Program-made: the position numbers and the translations under genes | In this document: piece after piece, positions 1 through 9,537 of the stretch | Numbering within the stretch: the stretch's first letter is position 1 | Layout of the letters: every line of letters starts with the position of its first letter | Source: Streptococcus gallolyticus subsp. gallolyticus DSM 16831 | GTDB lineage: Bacteria; Bacillota; Bacilli; Lactobacillales; Streptococcaceae | Length of the DNA stretch: 64,000 bases | Direction of reading: 5' to 3' | Assembly (NCBI RefSeq): GCF_002000985.1 | Contig: NZ_CP018822.1 | Coordinates: forward strand, 1,010,001-1,074,000 | The notes under the pieces: generated by a model | What the model saw: the letters and a program-made list of their open reading frames with translations, nothing else | What the model was told of the DNA's origin: nothing | Database searches by the model: none

Positions 1-1
1 A

Positions 2-1066
2 CCACGTCCGCTTGAAAACATTAATGGTGATGCTTACTACATCAAGCAAGCGACAGGTGTTTTGGTAGCCGTTGAACCATGGAATTTCCCATTCTATCAA
101 ATCATGCGTGTCTTTGCGCCAAACTTTATGATTGGAAATCCGATGATTTTGAAACACGCTTCAATCTGTCCAGCATCAGCACAAGCATTTGATGATTTGG
201 TTTTGGAAGCAGGTGCACCAGTTGGCGCATTCAAAAATCTCTTCCTTTCTTATGACCAAGTTTCTAAGGCTATCGCAGACCCACGTGTTGTTGGGGTTTG
301 CTTGACTGGTTCTGAACGTGGTGGTGCTTCTATTGCGGCAGAAGCGGGAGCAAATTTGAAAAAATCATCTATGGAACTTGGTGGTAACGACGCCTTCATT
401 ATCCTAGAAGATGCCGATTTTGATTTGCTTGATAAGACCGTTTTCTTTGCTCGTCTCTACAATGCTGGTCAAGTTTGTACCTCATCAAAACGTTTTGTCG
501 TTGTTGGTCAAGAAAACTATGACAAATTCGTTGATATGGTAGTCAAACATTTCAAATCAGCCAAATGGGGTGACCCAATGGACCAAGCGACAACTTTAGC
601 ACCGTTGTCATCAGCAGCCGCAAAAGAAGAAGTGCTTGGTCAAATCAAATTAGCTAAGGAAAATGGTGCAACTGTGGTTTACGGTGATGAACCAATTGAC
701 CACCCAGGAAACTTTGTCATGCCAACTGTTTTGACAAATATCACCAAAGAAAATCCAATCTACAATCAAGAAATCTTTGGTCCAGTTGCTTCTATCTATA
801 AAGTTGATACTGAAGAAGAAGCTATCGCGCTTGCCAATGATTCTAGCTATGGTCTTGGTGGTACCGTCTTTTCAAAAAATCTTGATCATGCCAAAGAAGT
901 GGCTGCCAAGATTGAGACAGGGATGTCATTTATCAATTCTGGTTGGACATCACACCCAGAAATCCCATTTGGAGGCATTAAAAATTCAGGTTACGGTCGC
1001 GAATTAAGCGAACTCGGCTTTGATGCCTTTGTCAACGAACACCTTGTTTTCGTTCCAAATGATTAA
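2..1066 (+). CDS. gabD: NAD(P)-dependent succinate-semialdehyde/aldehyde dehydrogenase, 5' end missing
   Basis: The reading frame is open from base 2, so the N-terminal part lies outside the window; about 354 residues of a family usually near 455 are present. It is an ALDH-superfamily enzyme that oxidises an aldehyde to the acid with NAD(P). Visible motifs are the nucleotide-site segment EPWNFPFY, the general-base glutamate in MELGGNDAF, the catalytic cysteine in NAGQVCTSSKRF, and the EIFGPVAS and PFGGIKNSG segments near the C terminus. These resemble GabD-type succinate-semialdehyde dehydrogenases of streptococci. The exact substrate is inferred from that resemblance only. A bidirectional terminator follows, so it is the last gene of its transcript. 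Confidence 0.85.
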   Translation, partial: PRPLENINGDAYYIKQATGVLVAVEPWNFPFYQIMRVFAPNFMIGNPMILKHASICPASAQAFDDLVLEAGAPVGAFKNLFLSYDQVSKAIADPRVVGVCLTGSERGGASIAAEAGANLKKSSMELGGNDAFIILEDADFDLLDKTVFFARLYNAGQVCTSSKRFVVVGQENYDKFVDMVVKHFKSAKWGDPMDQATTLAPLSSAAAKEEVLGQIKLAKENGATVVYGDEPIDHPGNFVMPTVLTNITKENPIYNQEIFGPVASIYKVDTEEEAIALANDSSYGLGGTVFSKNLDHAKEVAAKIETGMSFINSGWTSHPEIPFGGIKNSGYGRELSELGFDAFVNEHLVFVPND

Positions 1067-1101
1067 TTAACTCGCTCTCCTTTTATTTATATTTAAAATA
1101 G

Positions 1102-1133
1102 AAAACCGCAAACTAATTTAGCTTGCGGTTTTT
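1102..1133. terminator. Bidirectional terminator between gabD and the ltrA-like gene
   Basis: The 10-bp stem AAAACCGCAA / TTGCGGTTTT has an 11-nt loop and T-rich tracts on both sides. It lies between convergent genes and can serve both strands. Confidence 0.85.
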
Positions 1134-1168
1134 GGCTATGCTGTAAAAGTCTTATTGTTAAATAACGT

Positions 1169-2323
1169 TTATGAAAAATCACGTAGATTTTTCCTTGGGT
1201 CAGGATGTGGAATGTTGTGATACTCACGTTTTCTTCGACGAACTGTCAGATAGTAACGATTGTATGCCCATGTTGTCGCACAAAGAACGAGCGACAGTAG
1301 TAGGATATGATGTCTAACAAGGGACATGATAAAAGCACCAATTCCCAAAAGCAATCCGATTTTAAGATACGTTTTCAAATGAAGTTGATAAATGCTTTGA
1401 TTATAATGCGTTGTTGTCACAACACCTGCATAAAAACTGAGAAAACCAAAAAGAAAGAGAGCAAATCCAAGGTTAGCATGATGAGAATCAGCTAAAAATT
1501 CTATCCCAACGGTGAAAATATTAATACCGATAAAAATCGGAATATGAGCATAGAACAGCAATGAACCTGCTGCTTGACGATGATGGTCTATTGCCAAGAA
1601 AGTTTGTGTCATGTAAGAAATAAACATGAAAGACATTCCAGCAAATAATAGGGCACCTTGATAAAGAGATTCTGTCAGCGGATAGGTACTGATAATAGCA
1701 ATGACAGTTTCACCCAAGGTTAAAATTGTCACCAACTGAGCTCGCTCAACAGCATGCGGAAAATTAATGCGTGACGAATCGTGATAGCGCCTTGTAAGAA
1801 CTGGAAAAATATTGGGGATGAGGTAAATTAACACCGTCCAAATATTAGCTCCCAATAATCCTAATGCAAAAGGCAACAAAGACATCCCATAAATGGCACA
1901 AGCAACAATGCTAAATCTTATGTCTCTGTTAAATCCTAAAACACGCCTTTTGAGAAAATATTGTAGCGCAATAATGGCATAAGCTAGTATGAGAAGCCAA
2001 TTAAAGATGACGACGGTCGGATGGCCAGCGTAAAGATGCGCCATATTCATATCAAATGTCAAAGCAAGATTTCCAACAACAAACATCAGCGCAATAACAG
2101 AGAAAATATCAATTCGCCTCGAATCACCGTATTTATTGTAGTAAAACACTTCGGTCATTCAAAGATTCAGCAAAATAATGTTAGATATAATAAATGAAAA
2201 AATTTCTTGAACACCAACATGACTTAAATGGATTGATGAGGTCAATTGACTAATGCCCAAAACAAAAGCCAAGTCAAAGAAAAGTTCATAGTTGGATACA
2301 CGTTTAGCAAGAAGTTCTGGCAT
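1169..2323 (-). pseudogene. LtrA-family (low temperature requirement A) membrane protein, disrupted by an in-frame TGA
   Basis: The downstream 329 residues are a polytopic membrane protein with the LtrA-type segment HAVERAQLVTILTLGET. The usual N terminus of the family is also present upstream in the same frame. It starts at the ATG of 2321-2323 behind the Shine-Dalgarno AAAGGAGC and contains [18 protein letters not shown]. After 54 codons there is a TGA at 2159-2161, directly before MTEVFYYN. At this point LtrA proteins normally have tryptophan (my recollection), so a single TGG to TGA change is the simplest explanation. Joined, the protein would be about 384 residues, normal for the family. 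The downstream ATG has no Shine-Dalgarno, so I call it a recent pseudogene. The function of LtrA is poorly known. Confidence 0.8.
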
Positions 2324-2429
2324 AATAGCTCCTTTACTTTCAATGAATCAATCTTGCCTTTATTTTATCAAAAAAAGCCAAATCCCAAAAATAAGAGGAA
2401 CTTTTACCACAGCAATGCTAAAACGATTT

Positions 2430-2438
2430 TGTTATAAT
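2430..2438 (+). promoter_or_regulatory. Extended -10 promoter of uvrC, 6 nt before the start codon
   Basis: TGTTATAAT is a perfect TATAAT with an upstream TGn. It ends at 2438 and the uvrC ATG is at 2445, so the expected transcription start falls at or next to the A of ATG. No Shine-Dalgarno fits in between (AGAGAC). No convincing -35 is present. Confidence 0.7.
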
Positions 2439-2444
2439 AGAGAC

Positions 2445-4244
2445 ATGAATGAACTGATTAAACATAAACTGGAGCTATTGCCAGATAGCCCAGGATGCTA
2501 TATACACAAGGATAAAAATGGCACGATTATTTATGTTGGTAAGGCAAAAAATCTGAAAAATCGTGTGCGTAGCTATTTTCATGGCAGCCATAATACCAAA
2601 ACAGAACTTTTGGTTTCAGAAATAGAGGATTTTGAGTATATTGTCACAGGTTCCAATACCGAGGCGTTGCTTCTTGAAATCAATCTCATTCAAGAAAATA
2701 TGCCAAAATACAATATCAAGCTCAAAGATGATAAATCCTATCCTTTCATCAAAATCACAACTAATGAGCAGTACCCACGTTTAATGATTACCCGCCAAAT
2801 CAAAAAAGACGGTGCCATGTATTTTGGACCCTATCCTGATTCGGGAGCAGCAACGGAAATCAAACGCCTGTTAGACCGCATTTTTCCGTTTAAGAAATGT
2901 ACCAACCCTGCTAATAAAGTTTGTTTTTATTACCATTTAGGGCAATGTAAAGCACATACGATTTGTCATGTTGACCACGACTATTTTGTTGATATGGCGC
3001 ACGATGTGAAAAATTTCCTTAACGGTCAAGACAATAAAATTGTTGACCAACTTAAAGATAAAATGCAAAAAGCGTCAGATTTAATGGAATTTGAACGTGC
3101 GGCAGAATATCGCGATTTACTGCAAGCTATTTCAACTTTGCGCACGAAACAGCGCGTGATGAGCCAAGATATGATGGACCGTGATATTTTTGGCTACTAC
3201 GTTGACAAAGGCTGGATGTGTGTGCAAGTATTTTTTGTTCGCCAAGGGAAACTCATTCAACGTGATGTTAATATGTTTCCTTATTACAATGACCCAGAAG
3301 AAGATTTTTTGACTTACATGGGACAATTTTACCGTGACAATAAGCACTTTATTCCCAAAGAAATTTTCATTCCTAAAGAAATTGATGAAGAATTGGTCAA
3401 GGCAATTGTTGATACGAAAATCATCAAGCCCCAACGTGGCGAGAAAAAGCAGCTTGTTAATCTAGCTATCAAAAATGCACGTGTGAGTTTGCAACAAAAA
3501 TTTGATTTGCTTGAAAAAGATGTTAAGAAAACTTATGGTGCTGTTGAAAATATCGGCGAATTGCTTAACATTCCAAAGCCTGTTCGTATTGAAGCCTTTG
3601 ATAACTCAAATATTCAAGGAACAAGCCCTGTCGCTGCTATGGTGGTCTTTGTAAATGGAAAACCAAGTAAGAAAGATTATCGAAAATTCAAGATTAAAAC
3701 AGTTGTCGGACCAGATGATTATGCCAGCATGCGCGAGGTCATCTATCGCCGTTATAGCCGCGTGATGAAAGATGGCTTAGTGCCACCAGATTTGATTATC
3801 ATCGATGGTGGTCAAGGTCAGGTCAATGTGGCGCGTGATGTTATTGAAAACAAGCTCGGTCTTGATATTCCAATTGCTGGTCTGCAAAAAAATGATAAAC
3901 ACCAAACGCACGAATTATTGTTTGGTGACCCTTTAGAAGTTGTTGAATTGCCACGAAATTCCGAAGAATTTTTCTTGTTACAACGTATCCAAGATGAGGT
4001 GCACCGTTTTGCTATTACCTTCCACCGTCAAGTGCGTAGTAAAAATTCATTCTCATCAAAACTTGATGGCATTGCTGGATTGGGACCAAAGCGCAAGCAA
4101 TTACTCATGAAGCACTTTAAGAGCCTACCCAATATTCAAAAGGCTGATATAGACGATATTGTGAACTGTGGTATTCCACGAAATGTCGCAACTGCGATTA
4201 AAGAAAAATTAAATGAGGAGGAAGCTGTCAATGCTAACCATTAA
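2445..4244 (+). CDS. uvrC: UvrABC excinuclease subunit C
   Basis: UvrC makes the dual incisions in nucleotide excision repair, acting with UvrB. Residues 1-100 hold the GIY-YIG nuclease ([25 protein letters not shown]). A UVR motif ([11 protein letters not shown]) lies near residue 210. The RNase-H-like endonuclease half ([18 protein letters not shown]) follows, and helix-hairpin-helix repeats close the C terminus ([15 protein letters not shown]). I start at 2445 ([17 protein letters not shown]), giving 599 residues, the usual length. The frame is open upstream, but that extension has no family similarity. The ACT-domain gene overlaps its 3' end. Confidence 0.97.
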   Translation: MNELIKHKLELLPDSPGCYIHKDKNGTIIYVGKAKNLKNRVRSYFHGSHNTKTELLVSEIEDFEYIVTGSNTEALLLEINLIQENMPKYNIKLKDDKSYPFIKITTNEQYPRLMITRQIKKDGAMYFGPYPDSGAATEIKRLLDRIFPFKKCTNPANKVCFYYHLGQCKAHTICHVDHDYFVDMAHDVKNFLNGQDNKIVDQLKDKMQKASDLMEFERAAEYRDLLQAISTLRTKQRVMSQDMMDRDIFGYYVDKGWMCVQVFFVRQGKLIQRDVNMFPYYNDPEEDFLTYMGQFYRDNKHFIPKEIFIPKEIDEELVKAIVDTKIIKPQRGEKKQLVNLAIKNARVSLQQKFDLLEKDVKKTYGAVENIGELLNIPKPVRIEAFDNSNIQGTSPVAAMVVFVNGKPSKKDYRKFKIKTVVGPDDYASMREVIYRRYSRVMKDGLVPPDLIIIDGGQGQVNVARDVIENKLGLDIPIAGLQKNDKHQTHELLFGDPLEVVELPRNSEEFFLLQRIQDEVHRFAITFHRQVRSKNSFSSKLDGIAGLGPKRKQLLMKHFKSLPNIQKADIDDIVNCGIPRNVATAIKEKLNEEEAVNANH

Positions 4245-4602
4245 ACCGATTACTGAAGAATTTGCTGTTTGCCAAGTTGAGGATTATTCACAAGTCAATC
4301 TGGAAAATCCATTTGTTTTTACTGGGGCAACAGATGACGAAAAATCACTTGTTTGTCCGATTGCACTTGTCCCTGAAAATGCTTTGAGCGTTGATAAGAC
4401 TTGGTCAGCTTTTCGAATCGAGGGTGTTTTAGACTTTTCTTTGATTGGCATTTTATCAAAAATTTCAAGTCTTTTAGCAGAAAATAATATTGGTATCTTT
4501 GCCATTTCGACTTATAACACGGATTACATTTTAACGAAAACAACGGATTTTCAAAGCGCACTCCGAGTATTAGAAGAAGCAGGATATCAGATTTTGGGAT
4601 AA
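4231..4602 (+). CDS. ACT domain-containing protein
   Basis: This 123-residue protein resembles the small ACT-domain family of COG3603. The C-terminal half carries the ACT-type pattern [33 protein letters not shown], written here in two parts: [15 protein letters not shown] and [18 protein letters not shown] domains bind amino acids or other small ligands and regulate enzymes; no partner is evident here. The start at 4231 is preferred over the ATG at 4213 because GAGGAGG (4216-4222) is well spaced for it. It overlaps uvrC by 14 nt in another frame, so the two are probably co-translated. Confidence 0.8.
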   Translation: MLTIKPITEEFAVCQVEDYSQVNLENPFVFTGATDDEKSLVCPIALVPENALSVDKTWSAFRIEGVLDFSLIGILSKISSLLAENNIGIFAISTYNTDYILTKTTDFQSALRVLEEAGYQILG

Positions 4603-4671
4603 TTTTTGCAAGAAACGAAAGGTACTCTTGAATATAAATAAGAAAATTTCATGAAAGTTTTCTGTTTCTGT

Positions 4672-4700
4672 TTGTAATCTTTTTTAAACTGTGCTAACAT
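4672..4700 (+). promoter_or_regulatory. Promoter of the 4728 membrane-protein gene
   Basis: TTGTAA (4672-4677), a 17-nt spacer and TAACAT (4695-4700) with an upstream TGn form a plausible promoter. The Shine-Dalgarno AAGGAG follows just before the ATG at 4728. Confidence 0.6.
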
Positions 4701-4727
4701 GGATAGGGATTTTTTAAGGAGATAAGC

Positions 4728-6458
4728 ATGTTTAAGAATTTTAAGAAGAGCCTTTCTCATCTGCGAGAAAAGCGCTTTTGGCTACCAAGCTTTATGATAA
4801 TGCTGGTTGCTTTTTTACTGATTCTTCCACAAATCATATCAAAAGGTGTTATTGTTGGTAGTGATTTTCTCTTTCACTACAATCGTTTTTATGAAACGGC
4901 TATGCAGATTAAGACTGGTAATTTCAGTTATTTTATATCTTTGTATGGCTTTTATAGCTCAGGGCGGATTGTTAATGCGTTATACGGTCCCTATTTTGCC
5001 TATTTTCAAGGTTTGCTGGTTCTAATCAGTCGCAATTGGTACACGTATCAGTTGCTATCACGCTTTTTGTTGAGTGTGATTGCAGGCTTTTCAATGTATC
5101 GATTGATACGCAGGGTAGCTGTCAAGCCTAAAATTTCTCTAGCCATTGCCATTTTTTACATGATGACTTTTTCTGTTCAATATTGGACATTTAGGCAAGG
5201 CTTTTCAAGTTGGGGAGCTGCTTTTATGCCGTGGTGCATGATTCCAGCGATTGATTTTGTGAAAACTAAAAAAGTAGGCGTGCTACGCTTAGCCGTTGCT
5301 GTCGCTTTGATGATGCAAGTCCATATGCTAAGTTGTTTCTTGCTCATTGTTTCTTATTTGCCGTTTTATTTGTACGGTTTTATCAAATCTAAAGAAAAGA
5401 AAACCATTATCATCAAAGGAATACAAGCTGTTTTACTTGCTCTTTTATTGACAACGAATGTCTGGGCTGCGCTTATTGACGTCGGGCGTAATAATAATTT
5501 GGTTGAACCATTTATCAATTCAAAATTATATATTATGACGGTGAATCAACGTAGCATTCAATGGCTGATAACACCGTTACCTTTGCTACTTTTGGTGCTG
5601 TATCAATTGTATTTTTCATTCAGACATTGGCGCCATTTTGATACACTATTACGAGTCACAACGGGAGCATTTTTCTTCTTTCTTGTTCTGTCAAGTAGCA
5701 TTTTCCCTTGGTACAGTATTAACAAATTAAACCTTTCTTTGGTCAATTTAATTCAATTTCCATTTCGCTTTTTTGTGCCTGCTACGGTGTTATTATTGTT
5801 AGCAGTAGCGTTAGTTTTAGAGCGTTATTTTGACGTCAAATGGTCCAAATTAGTGACAGTCGGAGCGATTTTGATTAATCTTTTCAGCCTTGCTCAGTTA
5901 ACACATCTGCAACAAGAAAAGATTGCTGAATACTATACTGCTAAACACCCCATCAAAACTAAAAAACATACCTTTGTTTGGGGAAATTCTGAGGAAGTTC
6001 GAGCTAGTTTTCACAGTTCAGATTTGTATGAGCTGTTAGATTTAATCTCGAAATCAACACCAGATTATCTTCCCGCCGAAAAATCAAACAAGGACAACAA
6101 ATACGTTCTTTATGAGGAATTTGTCATCGGTCATACAGATGCTTTTGACAAATCACAAGATGGCAACGCTCTTATCTTCACATGGACTGCTGACAATAGT
6201 GGTAAGGTTAACATTCCAATTGCCAAGTACAAAGACACCGAGCTAACACTCAATGGTAAGAAACTAAGTCGTACCGATTATTCCTTGTCAGGAATTGGAA
6301 CACCAACTGTGACACAAAAAATCGGAAAAAACACATTAAAAATAACTTACCATATTGGCGTCTGGTTCAAGGCTTTGCTGATTGCTAACGCCCTCACATG
6401 GCTAGCAACAGCAGGCTACGCTTGGCTAAAGAAATTAAGAGTGATAAAAAAAGTATAA
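4728..6458 (+). CDS. Large polytopic membrane protein, PTPS-related / GT-C-like
   Basis: The protein has 576 residues with about ten hydrophobic segments in the first 400 residues, a soluble region of roughly 150 residues (about 400-545), and a C-terminal membrane helix followed by basic residues. The first extracellular loop holds GSDFLFHYNRFYE and GYGFYSSGRIVNALYGPYF-like segments (here YGFYSSG and NALYGPYFAYF). These recall the '6-pyruvoyl-tetrahydropterin synthase-related' membrane family, which is distantly like GT-C glycosyltransferases and YfhO. A role in cell-surface glycosylation is therefore possible but is an inference. It has its own promoter and terminator, so it is monocistronic. 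Confidence 0.7.
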   Translation: MFKNFKKSLSHLREKRFWLPSFMIMLVAFLLILPQIISKGVIVGSDFLFHYNRFYETAMQIKTGNFSYFISLYGFYSSGRIVNALYGPYFAYFQGLLVLISRNWYTYQLLSRFLLSVIAGFSMYRLIRRVAVKPKISLAIAIFYMMTFSVQYWTFRQGFSSWGAAFMPWCMIPAIDFVKTKKVGVLRLAVAVALMMQVHMLSCFLLIVSYLPFYLYGFIKSKEKKTIIIKGIQAVLLALLLTTNVWAALIDVGRNNNLVEPFINSKLYIMTVNQRSIQWLITPLPLLLLVLYQLYFSFRHWRHFDTLLRVTTGAFFFFLVLSSSIFPWYSINKLNLSLVNLIQFPFRFFVPATVLLLLAVALVLERYFDVKWSKLVTVGAILINLFSLAQLTHLQQEKIAEYYTAKHPIKTKKHTFVWGNSEEVRASFHSSDLYELLDLISKSTPDYLPAEKSNKDNKYVLYEEFVIGHTDAFDKSQDGNALIFTWTADNSGKVNIPIAKYKDTELTLNGKKLSRTDYSLSGIGTPTVTQKIGKNTLKITYHIGVWFKALLIANALTWLATAGYAWLKKLRVIKKV

Positions 6459-6466
6459 TAATTTTA

Positions 6467-6494
6467 GGACTGGAATTACACATCCAGTCTTTTT
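6467..6494 (+). terminator. Terminator after the 4728 gene
   Basis: The stem GACTGGA / TCCAGTC (6468-6474 with 6483-6489) is followed by TTTTTATTTTA. Confidence 0.8.
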
Positions 6495-6615
6495 ATTTTA
6501 CGAAAATCTTGTTTCATGTTACATTTCTTTCCCAAAACTACTAAAAAAAGCTGTGAACTCTTTCAAAAAATGTTAGAATAGAGGAGCAGAGAATATTTTA
6601 GAAGGAGGTTCGCTT

Positions 6616-7218
6616 ATGAAGTTTCTAGAATTAAACAAAAAGCGCCATGCCGTCAAAACTTTCAATGACAAACCCGTTGATTATAAGGATTTACGAACAG
6701 CCATTGAAATCGCTACATTAGCTCCAAGTGCTAATAATATCCAACCTTGGAAATTTGTTGTGGTAGAAGATAAAAAAGCCGAACTTGCTGAACATCTCCC
6801 AGAGATTAATAAAAAGCAAGTGGAGCAAGCACAGTACGTTGTAGCGATTTTTACCGATACAGATTTGGTTCAACGTTCTCGCAAAATTGCTCGTATTGGT
6901 GTCAAATCATTGAGTAATGATATGTTAGGTTACTACATGGAAACCTTACCTGCTCGTTTTGCAGAATTTGACGACAAACGCAAAGGCGAATACCTTGCCC
7001 TTAACGCTGGAATTGTTGCCATGAATCTTGTTTTGGCTTTGACTGACCAAGATATTTCATCAAATATTATTCTTGGTTTTGATAAGTCATCAACCAATGA
7101 TATTCTAGAAATTGATAAACGTTTTCGTCCAGAGCTCTTAATCACTGTTGGTTATAGCGATAATAAGCCTGAACCAAGTTATCGTTTGCCTGTTGACGAA
7201 ATTATCGAACGTCGTTAA
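6616..7218 (+). CDS. Nitroreductase family protein (FMN-dependent oxidoreductase)
   Basis: The protein has 200 residues, the normal size of the NfsA/FRP-type nitroreductase fold. The N terminus carries the FMN-phosphate-binding basic segment KKRHAVKTF and the family segment LAPSANNIQPWKFVVV. The C terminus ends with the family pattern PELLITVGYSD. These enzymes use FMN and NAD(P)H to reduce nitroaromatics, quinones or related electrophiles; the natural substrate cannot be read from sequence. The start is supported by GAAGGAGG 8 nt upstream. It is single, facing the same way as pepV but separated by 160 nt. Confidence 0.9.
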   Translation: MKFLELNKKRHAVKTFNDKPVDYKDLRTAIEIATLAPSANNIQPWKFVVVEDKKAELAEHLPEINKKQVEQAQYVVAIFTDTDLVQRSRKIARIGVKSLSNDMLGYYMETLPARFAEFDDKRKGEYLALNAGIVAMNLVLALTDQDISSNIILGFDKSSTNDILEIDKRFRPELLITVGYSDNKPEPSYRLPVDEIIERR

Positions 7219-7330
7219 GCGTACCGACTTTAATTTCATGCACCAAACTTGGTTTATTTGCTAGGCTGAGTTTGACAAATACAGTAACATGAGTTTACCG
7301 ATTTTTGGTGAGTTCAAAGATAAAACAAGA

Positions 7331-7356
7331 TAGCTTTTCTTTTTTGAGAAAAGCTA
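7331..7356 (+). terminator. Strong hairpin upstream of the pepV ribosome-binding site
   Basis: TAGCTTTTCT (7331-7340) pairs with AGAAAAGCTA (7347-7356) as a 10-bp stem with a 6-nt T-rich loop. Only a short CCTTTAT tract follows, and the pepV Shine-Dalgarno GGAGGAG starts a few bases later. It may terminate the nitroreductase transcript, or be a 5'-UTR element if pepV starts at the possible TTGACA of 7272-7277. Confidence 0.5.
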
Positions 7357-7378
7357 CCTTTATGGAGGAGTTATAAGA

Positions 7379-8785
7379 ATGACAGTAGATTTTAAAGCAG
7401 AAGTTGAAAAACGTAAAGATGCCATGATGGAAGACCTCTTTGCTCTTTTGCGTATCAACTCAGAACGTGATGACAGCAAAGCTGACAAAGAACACCCATT
7501 TGGACCTGGTCCAGTAAAAGCTTTGGAACATTTCCTAGCTATGGCTGAACGTGATGGTTACAAAACACGTAACATTGATAACTATGCTGGTGATTTTGAA
7601 TTTGGTGAAGGTGACGAAGTTCTCGGAATCTTTGCTCACTTAGACGTTGTGCCTGCAGGTAGCGGTTGGGATACTGACCCTTATGAGCCAGTTATCAAAG
7701 ATGGACGCCTTTATGCGCGTGGGTCATCTGATGATAAAGGTCCAACAATGGCATGTTACTATGCCCTAAAAATCATCAAAGAACTTGGTTTGCCAGTATC
7801 TAAAAAAGTTCGTTTCATCGTTGGTACTGATGAAGAATCAGGCTGGGGCGATATGGAATATTATTTTGCTCACAATGGCTTGAAAGACCCTAATTTTGGT
7901 TTCTCTCCAGATGCTGAATTCCCAATTATCAATGGTGAAAAAGGAAATATCACAGAATTCCTACACTTTGCAGGTGACAATAACGGTGCCTTCACATTGA
8001 ATAGTTTCGATGCTGGACTTCGTGATAACATGGTGCCAGAATCAGCAACAGCTATCTTCACAGCTGACAGCACTTTGGCTGAACTTCAAGAAAAATTAAC
8101 AGCATACACAACAGCTGAAAACTTGACTGCTGAACTGACTCAAGAAGGCGACGCTTTCCGTTTGACAGTTGTCGGAAAATCAGCTCACGGTTCAACACCA
8201 GAACTTGGTATCAACGGTGCAACATACCTTGCTAAATTCCTTAACCAATTTGCTTTTGAAGGAGCTGCTAAAGCTTATCTTGAAACAGCAGCAAACGTTC
8301 TTCACGGTGATTTTGCAGGTGAAAACCTTGGTGTTGCCTATACTGATGAAAAAATGGGCGCTCTTAGCATGAACGCTGGTGTTTTCAAATTTGACCGCAA
8401 CTCAGATGACAATACAATCACTCTTAACTTCCGTTACCCACAAGGTACAGATGCGCAAACTATCAAAGCTGAACTTGAAAAACTTAACGGTGTGACAAAA
8501 GTAACACTTTCAGATCACGAACACACACCACACTATGTTCCAGCTGATGACCCATTGGTTGCAACACTTCTTTCTGTTTACGAAAAACAAACAGGCTTGA
8601 AAGGTTACGAACAAGTTATTGGTGGTGGTACATTTGGACGCCTTCTTAAACGTGGTGTTGCTTTCGGTGCAATGTTCCCAGATTATGTCAATACAATGCA
8701 CCAAGCAAATGAATTTGCCGACGTTGAAGACCTTTACCGTGCTGCAGCAATCTACGCCGAAGCACTTTACGAATTGATTAAATAA
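7379..8785 (+). CDS. pepV: Dipeptidase PepV (M20 metallopeptidase)
   Basis: PepV is a cytoplasmic, Zn-dependent dipeptidase that hydrolyses Xaa-Xaa dipeptides imported by the cell. Its 468 residues match the lactic-acid-bacterial PepV length. Visible M20 features are the metal histidine/aspartate segment [13 protein letters not shown], the bridging aspartate region [14 protein letters not shown], and the catalytic and metal acidic residues in [13 protein letters not shown]. The lid domain follows, then [10 protein letters not shown] and the C-terminal metal histidine in [15 protein letters not shown]. Codon use is of the highly expressed type. The start has GGAGGAG upstream and a terminator follows the gene. 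Confidence 0.95.
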   Translation: MTVDFKAEVEKRKDAMMEDLFALLRINSERDDSKADKEHPFGPGPVKALEHFLAMAERDGYKTRNIDNYAGDFEFGEGDEVLGIFAHLDVVPAGSGWDTDPYEPVIKDGRLYARGSSDDKGPTMACYYALKIIKELGLPVSKKVRFIVGTDEESGWGDMEYYFAHNGLKDPNFGFSPDAEFPIINGEKGNITEFLHFAGDNNGAFTLNSFDAGLRDNMVPESATAIFTADSTLAELQEKLTAYTTAENLTAELTQEGDAFRLTVVGKSAHGSTPELGINGATYLAKFLNQFAFEGAAKAYLETAANVLHGDFAGENLGVAYTDEKMGALSMNAGVFKFDRNSDDNTITLNFRYPQGTDAQTIKAELEKLNGVTKVTLSDHEHTPHYVPADDPLVATLLSVYEKQTGLKGYEQVIGGGTFGRLLKRGVAFGAMFPDYVNTMHQANEFADVEDLYRAAAIYAEALYELIK

Positions 8786-8814
8786 CCTTTGACAATGACA
8801 GGAGGAGATTTTTA

Positions 8815-8838
8815 CAACTTGTAAGAATCTCTTTCTTT
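8815..8838 (+). terminator. Terminator after pepV
   Basis: GAGATT (8815-8820) pairs with AATCTC (8826-8831), with extra TTAC/GTAA pairing inside, and is followed by TTTCTTTAT. Confidence 0.6.
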
Positions 8839-8874
8839 ATATTTGAAACCTTTGAAAAGTAGAAGGGGGGAGAA

Positions 8875-9459
8875 ATGGATACCATTGAACAATTAATTGC
8901 GGACATTATGGCAGATGAGCAAAATGCGACCTACACTCAACAGGGCATAAAGCCACTTTTTACTGTTCCAAAAACGGCTCGGATTAATATTGTCGGACAA
9001 GCTCCTGGCATTCGTGCGCAAGAGTCGGGTTTGTATTGGAATGATCCAAGTGGTGATAATTTGCGAAAATGGCTGGGCGTTGACCGAGAAATATTTTACG
9101 ATTCTGGGCTTTTTGCGGTTGTACCAATGGATTATTATTTTCCGGGAACGGGAAAATCAGGTGATTTGCCGCCACGAAAGGGCTTTGCTGAAAAGTGGCA
9201 CAAACGAACCTTGGCTTTCGCACCAAATATTGAATTACATATTTTGGTTGGCTCCTATGCACAGCGTTATTATTTGCAGCAGAAATCTTCTGCCACGTTG
9301 ACAGAAACGGTAAAACATTATCGCGCCTATTTACCAGAATTTTTCCCTTTGGTACATCCCTCACCTCGCAATAACCTCTGGCAAGCAAGAAATCCTTGGT
9401 TTGCAAAAGAAGTTATCCCAGATTTGCAAAAATACGTCAAAGAAATTCTTGAAAGATAA
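8875..9459 (+). CDS. Uracil-DNA glycosylase superfamily protein
   Basis: This 194-residue protein belongs to the UDG-like superfamily. The nucleotide-pocket segment IVGQAPGIRAQESGLYWNDP lies at about residues 43-62 and the C-terminal HPSPRNNLWQARNP motif near residue 162. It is distinct from the classical Ung encoded at 43672, which has GQDPYHG. Members of this branch are often annotated simply as uracil-DNA glycosylase family proteins, and activity on uracil is not established for them. The start is supported by the purine-rich AGAAGGGGGG upstream. It is monocistronic with a strong terminator. Confidence 0.85.
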   Translation: MDTIEQLIADIMADEQNATYTQQGIKPLFTVPKTARINIVGQAPGIRAQESGLYWNDPSGDNLRKWLGVDREIFYDSGLFAVVPMDYYFPGTGKSGDLPPRKGFAEKWHKRTLAFAPNIELHILVGSYAQRYYLQQKSSATLTETVKHYRAYLPEFFPLVHPSPRNNLWQARNPWFAKEVIPDLQKYVKEILER

Positions 9460-9481
9460 TATGATACCTCATTAAAAATAA

Positions 9482-9531
9482 AAGCATAAGAAAGTATTTT
9501 CTAAACAGAAAAGGTATTCTTACGCTTTTTT
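9482..9531. terminator. Bidirectional terminator between the UDG-like gene and the lipoprotein gene
   Basis: A long, slightly interrupted stem pairs AAGCATAAGAAAGTATTTTCT (9482-9502) with the region 9507-9527. T-runs follow on the plus strand and, through AAAAATAAAA at 9474-9483, on the minus strand. Confidence 0.8.
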
Positions 9532-9537
9532 TATTAA

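Noticed and set aside
2292-2444. 51-codon N-terminal extension of UvrC
   Set aside because: It has no similarity to UvrC, and the extended -10 promoter for uvrC lies within it.
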